Origin: Volvariella volvacea V23
Taxonomy: Eukaryota; Basidiomycota; Agaricomycetes; Agaricales; Pluteaceae
Length of the DNA stretch: 64,000 bases
Direction of reading: 5' to 3'
Assembly: GCA_000349905.1 (NCBI GenBank)
Contig: KB722751.1
Location: forward strand, 673,512-737,511
The translations under genes were made by a program, and so were the position numbers. Below are positions 1 through 12,337 of this stretch, in pieces; the first letter of the stretch is position 1, and each line of letters opens with the position of its first letter. Under the pieces are notes generated by a model that was not told where the DNA came from, did no database searches, and was given only the letters and a program-made list of their open reading frames with translations.

Positions 1-513
1 TCTGGTAAGACGAAAACCGTGATACTGGATGTGAACATCCCACAGGGGTGCCGTGATGGAACAAAGATCCTTTGTAAAGGTGTAGGGCATGAGCGGCGAG
101 ATGGAACGTTGCAGGACATCGCCTTCATAGTCAAGGAAGCCAGCCATGACCGGTTCTTACGGATTGATGACGACTTGTACGTGGATGTGCGTCTCCCGTA
201 CATCGAAAGCTTCCGGCGAGAACGTGGGCGGGTGCACATCGAGGGGCTGAGCGACGAGAAATGGTGGATAGAGATCAACTACCCGAAGACGAAATCATGG
301 CAGGGACTGTATCCGATTGAAGGAGCGGGCATGCCAATAAGGAAGGACAGCAAGGTTGTGGGGAGGGGCCGTCTGGTCGTACGGTAAGCCGGAACGGTGT
401 GCAACTGACGAGATGTTGATGATGGTTGTTTTGGTAGATGGGAGATGGCCGCACCAGAGCCCACTCCATCCTTTCCGTTCTTCCGGAATTTCAAGTTCTT
501 CCGGACGTCCTAG
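1..513 (+). CDS. DnaJ/Hsp40 type II co-chaperone, 3' end only
   Basis: This is the C-terminal part of a class II J-protein; the J domain lies before the window. The frame is open from base 1 and reads the second substrate-binding beta domain (VILDVNIPQGCRDGTKI, then DIAFIVKE, the family's usual DGTK and 'FIIKE' landmarks). An intron at about 384-437 (GTAAG..TAG) joins VVR to WEM, restoring the conserved RWE motif near the C-terminus. Reading then continues to a TAG at 511-513, giving a short Phe/Pro-rich end. Without the intron the frame would stop at 385-387. Such proteins hold unfolded clients and stimulate Hsp70 ATPase in the cytosol. The exact paralogue cannot be named from this fragment. 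Confidence 0.85.
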
Positions 514-815
514 TCTGCCTGGCCACAAACTATCTTGGCTCTGCAGTTTATGCGATATTTATGAAGAACCTTGACGATGCACAATGACGCTGGTAGATAC
601 CCTATAGGAACATGTAATGTATGCGCGCAGTAGCTGTTAGAACACTCCATGCGCTACGGTAGAGATGCCCCCGATGCTAATGTGTATTATTACCATACAA
701 CTTGTGCCTAGCCGTCCTCGTGATACTAGCCCTATTTCCCCACAACCCCTGTCATCACCGGTCCCATGCAAAAGCTAAAATCTTCTGCTCTCACCCCATT
801 TTCCAACCGCTGCAG

Positions 816-3606
816 ATGTCGCCCTCACACACTCGCGTATTGTTGGGTGCTGCTTTGACCTTCCTGGCTCTTCACCAACTGAAGAGAGTCAAGCGCAAGC
901 GACGCCATGCCATCCCTCGGGCTGCAAGCGCCATCCTAGCAGCCCTTGGGATCCTTCTCTACCACGGGGATCGTGACTACACATGGAGGGTTCTTGTAGC
1001 TGCAGCCATAGGACTTGTTGTTCAGCGCGGATTGCTTCGGCAGAAGACTCGATACATCACAAACCTGGAAAAAGTTGGGCAGCGGATCGGGGGGACGGGT
1101 GCAGATCCTGCGGCACACGAGTATGACTTCATCATTGTTGGTGGAGGTGGCTATCGCATCCTATACAACCTAGAGCTGCTCTCACGCTGCAGCTGGACTT
1201 CTAGGTACCGCCGGGTGTGTTCTTGCATCACGCCTCAGTGAGGATCCCAATGTGAGGGTTCTAGTTCTCGAGGCCGGCGCAAGGTATGGCACATATGCGT
1301 CAATAGCCGCTACGGGGTTGTAACCTTGCTTGCACCAGTGGTCGAACTCTACGCTTCACGCGCATTCCTGTCAGTTATGGTCGTCTATTCCGCACCCAGC
1401 ACGACTACAATCTTTACACCGAGCCACAAGAGCATGCTAATGGAAGAGTCAAGTATTGGCCTCGAGGTAGGCGCATCCCACGAGTCCGATTCTTGTTGTC
1501 TTACCCATTTGCTTGAGGTAAAATGCTTGGTGGATGTGAGTTTTCGTTCTATGCCGCTGCGGCAGCGCCTGTGTATTGAATGCTCTTAGGTTCTTCCGTT
1601 AATGCACAGATGTGAGCCCGGAGTTGTTTGAAAGAGTTTCTTAATGTGACCTTTTGGCAGGGCTCAATACGGCGCACCCAGTGACTTTGACGAATGGGCA
1701 AAGATTACTGGCGACGATAGCTGGTCTTGGAGCAATTTCAAACGGTATGCTTCACACCCCTACGCATTATCCATCTAGTCACGCGTTGAATACAGTTATT
1801 TCAACAAGTTTGAGAATTACCAGGCGGATTCCAGATACCCACGAGTCGATACCAGTGTAAAAGGAAATGATGGTCCGGTTACAATTGGTTACTACAGCGC
1901 AATTTCACCCAAATCCAAGGATTTCGTTGAGGCGTGCACAAGACTTGGTGTTCCTTTCAGTCCAGATTTCAACACCACCAAGGGGACAATGGGCGTTAAC
2001 AGAGTAAGTCGGGATTGCCTACTTCTTGCATGGGAGACTCATCATTGTCATCATCCGTGTAGGTTAGTAAGTGACCTATGCATGCCTTATTTGATCAAGC
2101 TCCCTTATGCAAGTCCCCCAGTGACCTATGTCGATGAAAAGTGCACCAGAGTATCATCCGAAACAGCCTATTTAACCAGAGATGTCTTGGCACGGCTCAA
2201 CTTGAAGGTTGCACTCCACGCAACCGTAACTAAAATTCAGTTCAAGAAAGTTGCAGGCTCTTTGCATGCCGCGGGAGTGGAGTTTACGAACCAAAAGGAT
2301 GGCGCACGATATCAGGCTCGTGCTCTAAAAGAGGTTATACTCGCGTTCGTAATCATCTTTTCACATGCAAATATGATCCATGTGGCTCATCACTTTACCA
2401 TTCCAGTGGTGGGGCCGTCCATTCCCCTCAGATTCTCATGCTTTCTGGGGTTGGGCCGCAGGAGGAGCTGAAGAAGCACGGAATAGAAGTAGTTCACGAT
2501 CTCCCAGGGGTTGGATCAAATCTCATCGACCATCCAGTGGTTGATGTGAATGTTAAAGACAAATTCGATAGGAGCAACAGACATCTCCAGCCCAATTCCC
2601 TTCCGGATGTCATCAAATCCGTCGGCTCTCTTTTGAAGTACATTTTCTTCAGATCGGGAGCGTTGGCCACAAACGTGAGTTGGAACGCCATTGATGATCA
2701 CTGAGAGTTGTCATTGACGAGTTGCAAAAGTTTGGAGAAGCCGCGGCATTCATCCGGTCGGACGACCCAGCATTGTTCCCTCCTGAGGAATACCCCATGA
2801 AGCTGGTCGATTCTACCTCCTCTCCCGACAGTCCCGACCTTGAGATCTTCACCACGGCTCTCGCCTACAAGGCAAGTATTTCAATGTTACATTAATGCGT
2901 ATACTCATCGTTGCTGTAGGAGCATGGTCTCATCAAGTTCCCAATGCACACATTCGCTGTGCATGCAACACTGCTGAGGTGAGCGGTCTGTCTTTCTCTC
3001 TTTCAAGTTTAGCTAATGCGTTGCTATAGACCCATGAGCAAGGGCACACTTCGCCTCAGATCGTCTAGTCCATGGGACGCCCCAATCCTGGACCCAAGGT
3101 AGCATTTACTGTCCATCAAATTACGCTGATGAACAACTGACGCTCGCCATCATCAGATATCTCGAAGCTGCAGTCGATGTCGAGAAACTCGTTCGCGGCC
3201 TCAAGTTCGTCCTCAGAGTCATCAAAGCAGAACCCCTCTCATCGCATCTAGACCACAACTACGACAACTCGCTCCTCGATCATGGTTTGCACACTAAATC
3301 TGACGATGAGTTGAGACAAATCGTTCGCGAACGAGTCGAAACGTTATATCACCCAGCCAGTAGCTGTCGAATGGCACCTTTAGCGGAAGGGGGTGTCGTT
3401 GACTCCCAGCTCAAGGTATACGGGATTCAAGGACTCAGGGTTTGTGACGCATCCGTGTTCACAACAATGGTTTCTGGACACACTGTAAGTTTCATCCTTT
3501 TCAATGCATACTTACTCCTCTAATATTGCTCATGGTGCACCAGACTGGTGCAGTACTAGCCATCGCAGAGAAATTAGCTGATGCAGTCAAAGCAGGCAGA
3601 ACTTGA
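816..3606 (+). CDS. GMC-family FAD oxidoreductase with N-terminal membrane segments
   Basis: A glucose-methanol-choline oxidoreductase, broken by about ten short introns. After splicing, the FAD-binding motif [12 protein letters not shown] follows residue ~95 (intron 1147-1204), then a conserved NADH-like strand ending LVLEAGA, GGCSSVNAQMAQYGAP, and the second GMC signature [15 protein letters not shown]. The catalytic region shows YHPASSCRM and VSGHTTGAV, supplying the paired active-site histidines. The first ~75 residues hold two or three hydrophobic stretches separated by a basic KRVKRKRR patch. The protein is therefore probably membrane-anchored and not secreted. Family members oxidise alcohols, aldehydes or choline; the substrate cannot be told from sequence. 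The start at 816 was chosen as the first ATG giving the hydrophobic leader. The upstream in-frame part of the open frame looks non-coding. Confidence 0.88.
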
Positions 3607-3880
3607 GATTGTCGTAGATACTGTACATTCTATTCGATTTGTCATTTGTCATTTACTGTGAAGTCATAGGGTCGTTACCAGGATAACATGGCAGGCTAAG
3701 CATAAACGAGATAGGAAAATCATACGAAAATGACGAGCAGTGATATTCTTGGTATGCTCCAGGGAGTACCTGGCGAAAACATCAACTAGGAAAACAACAG
3801 ACGACGAAAAAACAAAGGAGATCGTGAACCATAAAACGAACGCAGTCATAGAGGAAATCAGAAATACACTTTGCCAGTCC
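3607..3880. other. Intergenic, convergent 3' ends
   Basis: A 274-bp spacer between the converging GMC oxidoreductase and GBD/FH3 genes. I see no coding signal, tRNA or repeat. It must contain both 3' UTRs. Confidence 0.6.
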
Positions 3881-6133
3881 TTAGTCAGTCTGATGACGGA
3901 TGGGGTCCACCTTTATGGGCGGTATAATTGCTGGCCCCTTGACTTGAGGGTAACCTTGAGCGGGGAGGGTACGTTTGCTTGGGGTTGTGGGCCTTGGAAC
4001 CGGTGCAGTTCGTCCTGAATGAACAGGCGGGGGTGGCGGAGGATTCCTGCACAGGGTGATTGGAGGCAAGCCGATTAATCTCGAGATAGTCCAGGGAAGC
4101 TCGTAGCCAGCGCGAGCGGCATAGTTGATGTATCTAGAAAGCTCAAGGTGCAGAGCAGGGTAGAAAGTGGTAGAAGCCTTTCGAGAAATCTGGAGAAGGG
4201 TCAGTGAAATTAAGGGAGGAATCAGGGAATGAACTAACCAGGATGATACGTTCGAATCCTGATAGGAAAAGATCATGATGGAATCTCCAGGCCGAAAGTT
4301 CATTGTCCTTGGGAAGACCGAGGCTCTCCACAGATTTCGCGATGGCGTTAATGAAACGCAAGTGGGTGGTCTGCGTTCGGGCAATGGTCAGAGAGCGCTT
4401 TGAGTGAATACGTCACTCAACGTACAAAGTAGGTCATGGCCTCAAACTCTACACCACCGGTCATACCACCAGGGGCCCGTGGTTTCTCTACGCGCGCCTC
4501 GTCTGTTTCGTGAAGTAACCATATTGTGTTATTTGGGTGGCAGAATACCCAGAAATAATCTCGACAGACGTCGGACAACTCCTGGAGGTAGGTCTTGTAA
4601 ATTCTTGGCCGGTGGAGAGATTCGATGAACTCATGGGGTGAGACTGGTACGGATGTTGCTTCAGCTGGCGGAGGTGCTGGAGTCAGCAGTAAGGATCGGA
4701 TAAAACTGAAGAAGTTCTTGTATGGAGAAGGAAGAACAGCACTGGTTGCAGTGTCATCCTTACTTCTCGAAGCTTCTCGAGGTCCAAGGACTCGCGCGCT
4801 TCGACCTGTAAAGGGCGAAGGAGCCACCACGAATGGATAGAGATCGAACAAATTCAGGAGGAGTTCTACAATAAGCTGACGAGGGGCAACATCGCCTGGC
4901 TTCTTATCAGAATAGAGAAGGGTAATCAGCTGGATGTAAGGCGTCGGGCATGCACTCCTAAGTGCTGCACATCCAACCTCAGAGGTTGTCAATGCCTTGA
5001 AGCATTTAAGTAACTCGTGTAACATCTGGTCGTCGTGCTGTTCCTCCCTGAATGAATGGACATTTAGTGAGGAAAACGAGCGACGAAATTGAATTTGCCA
5101 ACCTCCATTCGACCTCGAGTAACTCGTTCAGGCGCGTCAAAAGCGAATTATAACCACCATGAGAAAGGAATTCCTGAGTCCAGCTAGCGGTGGGACATGA
5201 GTGATAGCGTACAACACGGATCTGTCTAACCCACCTGGCGGCTTCATTCCGGAGCATCATCCTCAACTTTTTGACACTCTCGATCTCTAACTGAGTGCTC
5301 GAGGCTCTCAAGAGCAAGCTAACGAAATGAACTGGCGAGTTAGCCTTTCCTCCAATCTGGCTTCCTTTCTCCTTTCCATTTTTCTGCGTCCCCGTCACAC
5401 CGCTCCTCAGGTCAGCCGTTGATACTGACGCGTGGAGATCGACTTGGCTCTTCGAACCAGGCCTTGGTATGTCAAAGGAAGTACCCCTGGTGTGCCTGTG
5501 GGGAGAGGGCGAGTCTGCTACTGACAGGTGGTGCGAGGATAGTTGTGGTGGTGCAAGACCAGCAGTCTGAGGAGTTTTTGGTGTATCAAACTGCCCCTTG
5601 CCTGAAAATGACGAAGAAAGAGAGTCTGTGCTCCTTGACTTGCGAAGCGCGCGACGAGGGGTGGATGATGTAGCATTCGCGACTGCGGGGTTGATGGGTT
5701 TCAGGTTGGGAATCATTTGAGAGGACTTGAGCATGGCAGCTTTGACCGTAGCATCCATACCGGCAAGCTTTGGGCGCAGTGTGTTGGGTATCTGGAGATC
5801 ATCCTACCGTGCCATAGATATTCGACTCAAGGCCGTCAAAAACGTCAAAGTAGGCGGACATACGAGAAGTTTATCAAATGCCTGGTTGGTTCCGGGTATA
5901 TCTGAGGGTTTTGTCTGGTCTTTATTATTCTTTTCCGTTCGTTTCTTCTCGCTTGCTTGGATCTTGTTTATCGCGAGCACCTGCCTCGTTCCTTTGGCAT
6001 TGGGGGATACAGGCGGCAGCATCCCGACTCCTGGTTGGTTTTCTTTTCCATTGGGGAGGGAGTCCGGCGACGGTGTGACAATAGTAAAGTCTGAGGAGGG
6101 TATTCTCTTTGAAGGGAGAATATTCTTGAACAT
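3881..6133 (-). CDS. GBD/FH3 domain formin-like protein lacking FH2
   Basis: The spliced protein (about 600 residues) begins MFKNILPSKR, has a low-complexity N-terminus, then FDKLLDDLQIPNTLRPKLAG, which matches the Rho-GTPase-binding domain of diaphanous formins. The armadillo-like FH3 region follows (VKKLRMMLRNEAARW, GGYNSLLTRLNELLEVEW, LLKCFKALTTSEVGCAAL). Exon joins at about 5817-5875, 5025-5045, 4387-4414 and 4190-4240 keep the frame. The protein ends shortly after a proline run (NPPPPPPVHSG), so it stops where an FH1 region would begin. The ~270 bp downstream are too short for an FH2 actin-nucleating domain. It probably acts as a Rho-effector scaffold without nucleating actin; this is inference. 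An ATG 90 bases upstream is also in frame, but MFKN looks the better start. Confidence 0.75.
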
Positions 6134-7170
6134 GGTGGTGTGGGGGTGTCTGGGAGGACGTTGGAGCTGTTCCAACCGTGCGCAGATGAGACGCGTAGGG
6201 TCACATGTGCTTAACGCGACCACGTGTCACATTTAGGGTGGGCATTCATTGTCTTGGCGCATATTCCAAGTAAAAGATGCAACTGGATATACTGCTGAAT
6301 TTATACTTTTGACTAGATGATAGATACTTGTGGATTACAGACAATTCGTGTTGGCCATGAGCATGTATGTAAAGATAGCGATTACGCCACGTTGGCCCTT
6401 TTGTAGGGGAGGAAGGCTTAAAGCAAAAGAAAATACATGCATGCATATGTATTGGCAGTATATTAGCTGGCCATGCAGTCCGTAGTCTGCTCGATATGTG
6501 CTTCACATGGGTTAGGCAATCTGATAATGCCTTGGAACATCTATATATTGATTTGATGCCCATTATTGCCTTCAGATTTTATGCACCCGTGCTCATACGA
6601 TATTCAGTGCGTCATCGTTCCCCAAGCATTGCCGTGGTGTAGGATGTAATGCTAGGGCCCAACTGAATTACCCAGACACCAAAAGCTTAATCGCCAATGC
6701 ATGGAATGTTGCTCCAGGCAGAATGCTGTATTAGTGTATTTATTGCACTTTGTCGAAAGTCATTGGGGTCTGGTGCTGTTCTGATCATACACACCCAGGG
6801 AACATTATCTGAGGTGGTGATAGACGATGCATATCCATGCAACCGCTGGCACTGCAGCGGGAGTGGAGAACGGAAGAATGTAAACGGCACAGCCCCAGCA
6901 TGCACATACACATCCGCCGAGCCCGCCCCTCCTCTCCTGAAGAGTCAAACAATACCTCGCCCGAATTCGATATCGTCTCCCTTATTTCGACGCAACAGCT
7001 CCGCCAATCTGTCTTCAAAACAGAAAAAGCGCACTTTGCCTTTCTTCCCATATTCAATTCTATCGAGTAAACATTTATCCCCTCTCGATCACACCCACCC
7101 TTCCGTCCCTACAGCCACAGCGCGAGCCCCCCACAACGACCACCGACCTTTCTTCACCACCACCAAACCC
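6134..7170. promoter_or_regulatory. Shared upstream region of GBD/FH3 gene and RhoGAP gene
   Basis: About 1 kb between two head-to-head start codons. It contains open frames on both strands (for example around 6697-7170), but none has recognisable protein motifs or intron logic apart from the RhoGAP start. It should hold both promoters and 5' UTRs. A C-rich tract lies just before 7171. No specific binding site can be named. Confidence 0.5.
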
Positions 7171-8837
7171 ATGTCCTATGAAACTACTCAACAGCCTCCA
7201 TCGAAAGCTAGTCTTAGAGCCTGGTGGAATAGCTTTACCTTCCCTCAGCGGGCAAAGAAGGAGGCGGAGGCGCAAAAACCAGGTGCGCACGCTTTTGTGA
7301 CCCATGCATCCCATGCATCCCTCATACTCACAACCACAAGAACCCGTCCACACTGTCTTTGGAAAACCTCTCAAGGAGTCACTCCGCTATGCCAGTGTTC
7401 AGATATCAACAGCCGATGCGAATGGAGAACTATATGTATGGGGTTACATACCAGTAGTGGTTGCCAAGTGGTGTGTTATTACTTCTTCCTCTTGCCTTGC
7501 CATCTGTCCTCAAACTCTCATACAACTTCAGTGGACTTTATTTGAAGGAGAATGGTCTGTCTATTCTTCCCATCCCCTCGTTGTTCTTGTCTATATTCAC
7601 ATCCCACCAATCCTAGCTACGGAGGTTGAGGGTACTTTTCGGGTTAATGGATCTGCTAAGCGGATGAGAGAGCTACAGGCGGCCTTCGAGGCGCCACCGC
7701 GCGTGCGTTCATGCTTTCCATCAGATGCTATAGTTACAGCTAACGGCTTTGCAGTATGGCAAGAATCTTGATTGGAAACAGGAGGTATACACAACGCACG
7801 ATGTAGCAAGTGTTTTTCGAAGGTATCTCACCCAGATGCCAGTGAGTATGCCTGCTACTACATTGTCTTACGCCACCTAAAATGGGAATTCTGCAGGAAC
7901 CGGTCATACCATATAATCTGTATCATGAGGCAAGTTGCCCCTCCCTATTAGGCGGCGGAGCTTATACTCATACGGTTTGTCCCCTAGTTCCGAGAACCCC
8001 TTGGTGAGCACAAACGATACGCACTTATGCGGCGACATATAATGACTCGACTCCATTGTTGCAGCAAAGGACAATTACAATACGAACGATGTTGTTACCA
8101 TATACAGGCAACTAATACGCAAGATGCCCCGGGCTAATGCTTATCTTCTCCTCTACGTCCTCGACATACTTTCAGTCTTTGCCCGCAAAGCCGATAAAAA
8201 CTTAATGACTGCAACTAGTGCGTATTACTCTTGCATATCGCCTCCAGGACGTCGAGTAATCCAACCCGATCAGACTTGGCTGTAATATTCAGACCAGGGA
8301 TCCTCTCACACCCGAGCCATGAAATGTCTCCTGGAGAGCATGCACCCAGCCAACGAGTATTGGAATTTTTAATAGCCCATCAAGACTGGTTCATGAATGA
8401 TGTACCGCCACCCAGGAGGTCAGACCGTGCACAGAAGGAGGGTTACATTCCGAGTTCGGATGAAGAACAGCCACATGGCGGTGGAAATTGGAATATGGGG
8501 CCAGAAAAGCCATCGCGGCCCTTGACAACGTACGGAAATGGTGAGTAGTATTGTACCCCGTTGCAATTAGCACTCCAACCGGTAATCAATAGCACGAGTG
8601 AAAGTTGGGCCATTCGCAGAGGCAGACATGGCCCCTGCACCAGAACCTGGACTACCCGTCAGCGGCACGGTTGTATCAGTAACTCGGAGTCGGACACTGC
8701 CTGCATCACGAGTGAGTCGTAGAGGAGGCGCAGGGGAAAACGGTACACCATTGGATCGGGCGCGGGTGCTCCGGAAGCAGAAACGCGCATCCTCGAGTCA
8801 GCCCAGTCGAACTGGCACTATGGAGTCTCGGGACTGA
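7171..8837 (+). CDS. Rho GTPase-activating protein (SAC7/BAG7-like)
   Basis: After splicing, the catalytic domain reads VFGKPLKESLRYASVQIS, YIPVVVAKCGLYLKENATE, then VEGTFRVNGSAKRMRELQ. The last contains the arginine finger (R of FRVNG). It continues through DVASVFRRYLTQMPEPVIPY, RANAYLLLYVLDILSVFA and NLAVIFRPGILSHP, the typical RhoGAP blocks including the conserved N-x-A-V-x-F-x-P. At least six short introns are needed, and all use GT..AG. The C-terminal ~110 residues are basic, serine-rich and probably disordered. The protein would stimulate GTP hydrolysis on Rho1-type GTPases and so restrain actin and cell-wall signalling. Its divergent neighbour is a Rho-binding GBD/FH3 protein, which fits the same pathway. 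MSYETTQ was chosen as the first ATG that joins smoothly to the domain. Confidence 0.88.
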
Positions 8838-9298
8838 AAATTTTACTTCCATTTCTTTTCTGAATGACAATTTTTTGTCTGGTGAATCTGTTTGTTTTAT
8901 GTGAATCCGTCCGTAACCTCTTTGACTTCTATTTTCCGTCCCGAGTGTATCTCAAATTTTTAGACGATATGTATGTATACCCGCTGGTAGTTCCGTTCTT
9001 ACCTACCATAAACGACCACTCCCGCACTCCCACCGATCCACAACATGCCCACGCTCCCTTTTTCTTATGATTACAATTGACGATAACATGGATTACTAGC
9101 ATGTAGTGTAGCTGGACAATTTTGACAGTAAATTATGTGAACCTCGCTTATTGCTTTTTTTGGATGTGCCTCGGCGCGTGCTTGTTCCCATCTATTATTA
9201 GCTCCCTGTTGCTCTTGCGAGCTTTCCCGTTCGCAGCATCACCGCGCACGACTACGAACCCAGGACGACGAGAGCCCCATTAGATTTTGCTTTTCAAA
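8838..9298. other. Intergenic, upstream of GH17 gene
   Basis: About 460 bp between the RhoGAP stop and the GH17 start. It is T-rich with pyrimidine tracts, as expected for a terminator region followed by a promoter. No gene or repeat was seen. Confidence 0.55.
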
Positions 9299-11577
9299 AT
9301 GATGCACGACGGTCCCTACAGAGATTCCCCAGCTGCTTCAAGCTATAACTTTCATGACTACTCAGAAGAACCATTCCCAGTATGCCAGCCACCTCCTCGA
9401 GTCTCAACTGTCTAATAATCAAATGTCTACGTTCTTATTCACACCCATCCTGCAGCCTGCCCACCGCTTTTCACAGTCCTCTGCCCAGTTCAACTCCCCC
9501 TACGCGTCAACTCAAGATATCCCCCTAGTCCAACCAGGATACAACCCTTACGCACCGCCTGCTGGTCCCCTTAGAAGTATGGCAGATCACCCTGTCTCGC
9601 AAGGCCGTAGTCCGTGGTTAGAGAAACAGCAAGCTGCTGGTCGTCGCTCGAAGTGGATCGTACGTTTTTTCAGTTCTCTGATCGCCATTATACCCGAATC
9701 AAGTCTGACGCCGTCGTTCTTCTGCTTTCATTAACGACCCTGCCGTCCACGCTTGGCACCATCATCGCGATTCAATTCATGCCTCGTCATCTTGTTGTCA
9801 TGGATTGCATGCTGTGGATGTAGATCGTAGGTATCATGGGAGCGGTGTTGGTGTTGATCATCATTGGGATCGCTGTCGGCGTCACCGTAGCAAATAATAA
9901 TAGGCAGTCAGGGCGAAACTCGAGTTCGAGTGGTCCAGCGGTCGTCAATCAGACGGACCCTAACGATCCCAGCACGTTCGTCAAGGATTCAAGATTGCAC
10001 CAATCATTCTACGGCCTTGCGTACACGCCTGAGGGCTCATTACTTCCTGATTGTGGCAACAGCCTAGGTATGTTTCGGTATGTTCCCTAGTCGTCTGACC
10101 CATGTCGCCAACACGTGTGCACAGATAGGGTTATCACAGACATTCAAGTATGTGGGTAGTGTAAGCGCTTCAGCTAGAAATAACACCTGTCCCATAGCTT
10201 TTATCTCAGTTGACAACAGTAGGTGACAGTTGTAGAACCCGTGTAAATTGTTAACAGAAGGCTCTTTGACAGCGCATTCGACTGTATGGTGCCGACTGCA
10301 ACCAATCTGCTCTCGTGGTGCGTCTACCTGCACAGTATCAAATAGGGGGGTCTAAAAGGCTCCGCAGCTCGAGGCTATACAACGGACCAAGGTCAACATG
10401 ACAGTCTGGCTGGGTAATTATGTAGTTGCCACCGACAACAATGCCGCATACAAGCGTCAGCGCGATGTCATCAAGGACGCAATCGAAACATACGGAACTG
10501 ATAATATAGGCGGGATCACCGTCGGAAACGAGTTCATGCTAAAGTAAGGGGATTTTCCTGCAATACATTTGTCATTTCAAACCCACATTCCACAGCTATC
10601 TTAATGCCAACGATGGCACTGTTCCTGATAGTCCCATAGGTGATCAGGGAGCTCAAATACTCATTGCGGATATTCAGGATACGAGAAACATGCTGGCTGG
10701 CATGAATCTCGATAAGACATTGCCAGTTGGGACCTCGGATGCCGGTAGCTACTTCAATACCCATGTCTTGGAGGCTGTGGATTATGGTGTAAGATTTTGT
10801 TTTGGTTTCAAAAATTTCGCAGAAGTTAACGCCTCCCTGATTGTCTAGATGGCCAACGTGCACCCATGGTTCGCAAATGTCAGCGCTGAACAAGGAGCTG
10901 GGTGGACGGCGCAGTTCTTCCAATGGAACAATCTCGACGCTGCTGCCCAATTACCTAATAGACCAACGATGTATATCGCTGAGACAGGTTGGCCAACAGT
11001 AGGGCACATTCTTCATCAAGCCATAACAGAAGGCATTGATTCTTCTGTTATCACCAGAGATCGTCTGATGCCGGTAACGCGAATAACGGAGCCTCGCCCG
11101 CATCCGAAGCTGGTCTTCAGGTATGTAACGAACGCTCGACGAGATTCTATGTCAGATTAAGCAACTGCTTCGAAAGACCTTCATGGACACTTTCGTCTGT
11201 CAAGCAAATCAGAACGGGACTGGATACTTCTTTTTCGAGGTATGGCGCATGATCTAATAACGTGATCGTGGATGGTTCTCATCTTATTGCCCCAAATGTA
11301 GTTTTCTGATGAACCTTGGAAGGTATGATCTAGCACCATTCGTGAAACTGTGAGCTACAGCTGAATCTTCCTACCCCAGGATGCTCAATTCGGTGGTGTT
11401 GAGGTAAGTACCTCGTCCCGTGTTATGTACATATGCTGACTGGTGTTGATTCCAGGGGTGGTGGGGCTTGTTCAATTCCAAGTAAGTACCCCTCGTACCA
11501 GCTGTGCAGTCGTATTGAGCCGTTCCACTAGCCGTACCTTGAAGAACGTTGTGATCCCGGATTGTCCTTCACCATAA
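9299..11577 (+). CDS. Membrane-anchored GH17 beta-1,3-glucanase
   Basis: A type II membrane glycoside hydrolase of family 17. The ~110-residue N-terminus is cytoplasmic in style (Ser/Pro/Tyr-rich), followed by one membrane segment (IVGIMGAVLVLIIIGIAVGV) and an Asn/Ser-rich stalk. The catalytic domain starts near FYGLAYTPEGSLLPDCGN, then VWLGNYV, ITVGNEFMLNYLN (catalytic acid/base Glu in GNE), NVHPWFANVSAE, and MYIAETGWP (nucleophile Glu). It ends in GTGYFFFEFSDEPWKD, GVEGWWGLFN and a final NVVIPDCPSP. About ten introns are needed; several downstream exons are very short (20-60 bp). It would act at the cell surface on beta-1,3-glucan during wall remodelling. Two ATGs are adjacent at 9299 and 9302; either could be the start. 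Confidence 0.85.
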
Positions 11578-12076
11578 ATACTTCGCTCACACACCGAAGA
11601 ATAGCACTTACGAACCCCTTGCGCCATTGTTTGTTCCAACCATGCGCACACGATCTTGATCTGGTAGAATAAAAAGACTTTTAACCAGCAGTCTCAACTT
11701 CCGCAATTTCATGCCTTTATTCGGATTTCTTCAGAGCCTAGATGTCATCCTATACCATCCAATACCGTAGATCATAGTTCCCCACCTGCAGTTACCTTAC
11801 TCTTGTTTTATGCCTCCACGCCTTACACGTTCACCAGGACCTTGACTCTTTCCTTTGATTATTCTCCTTCTCCTAACGGGCCTTTTAAGTTCTAGCTATC
11901 TTGTTACTCGGATGCAAATCAATCTTTGCTCTGCTCGATATTCCACTTCTTATTTCTTTTCTTATTTCTTTTAAGTTTCAAAACTGAGGAGGGGTGTATC
12001 TGGGTGACAAGTAGCTGTATGCTGCGTCGTTGAGAAATGATAATAACAATTTAAATTTGCTGGCTTCTGCATAGCT
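11578..12076. other. Intergenic, T/C-rich
   Basis: About 500 bp of T- and C-rich sequence between the GH17 stop and the first tRNA. There are homopyrimidine stretches around 11820-11970. No gene was seen. Confidence 0.55.
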
Positions 12077-12147
12077 GCATTGATGGTGTAGCGGTAACAT
12101 TGGGTCTTCCCATGGCCTAGCTCCGGGTTCGACTCCCGGTCAATGCA
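12077..12147 (+). tRNA. tRNA-Gly (anticodon CCC)
   Basis: A complete 71-nt cloverleaf. The acceptor stem GCATTGA pairs with TCAATGC, and the discriminator is A. The D stem is GTGT/ACAT. The anticodon stem GGGTC pairs with GGCCT around loop TTCCCAT, giving anticodon CCC at 12109-12111. The T stem CCGGG pairs with CCCGG around TTCGACT. There is no intron and CCA is not encoded, as expected for a eukaryotic gene. It reads GGG codons. An identical copy lies 190 bp away on the other strand. Confidence 0.93.
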
Positions 12148-12337
12148 AAGCTTTTTGGCTAACCAAGATTGGTACCCATTGTCTGGACCAATCGAAAGAG
12201 GATGAACAGTATTGCGTGTCACTGATCAATGAACTAAATTCCCGCTGAGACGAATGTACACCAATTAGACTTAGGGCGTTGTCCGCAGCTATATACAGCA
12301 TGAAGTCCATTACACACAGTGAGAAAAAAAGATCACT

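Noticed and set aside
702..815. In-frame upstream extension of the GMC oxidoreductase
   Set aside because: The extra ~38 codons are Cys/His/Pro-rich with no family similarity. The ATG at 816 directly precedes the hydrophobic leader.
6697..7545. Long plus-strand open frame overlapping the RhoGAP 5' end
   Set aside because: Only the other frame, beginning at 7171, joins by introns into a complete RhoGAP. This frame lacks any motif and runs through RhoGAP introns.
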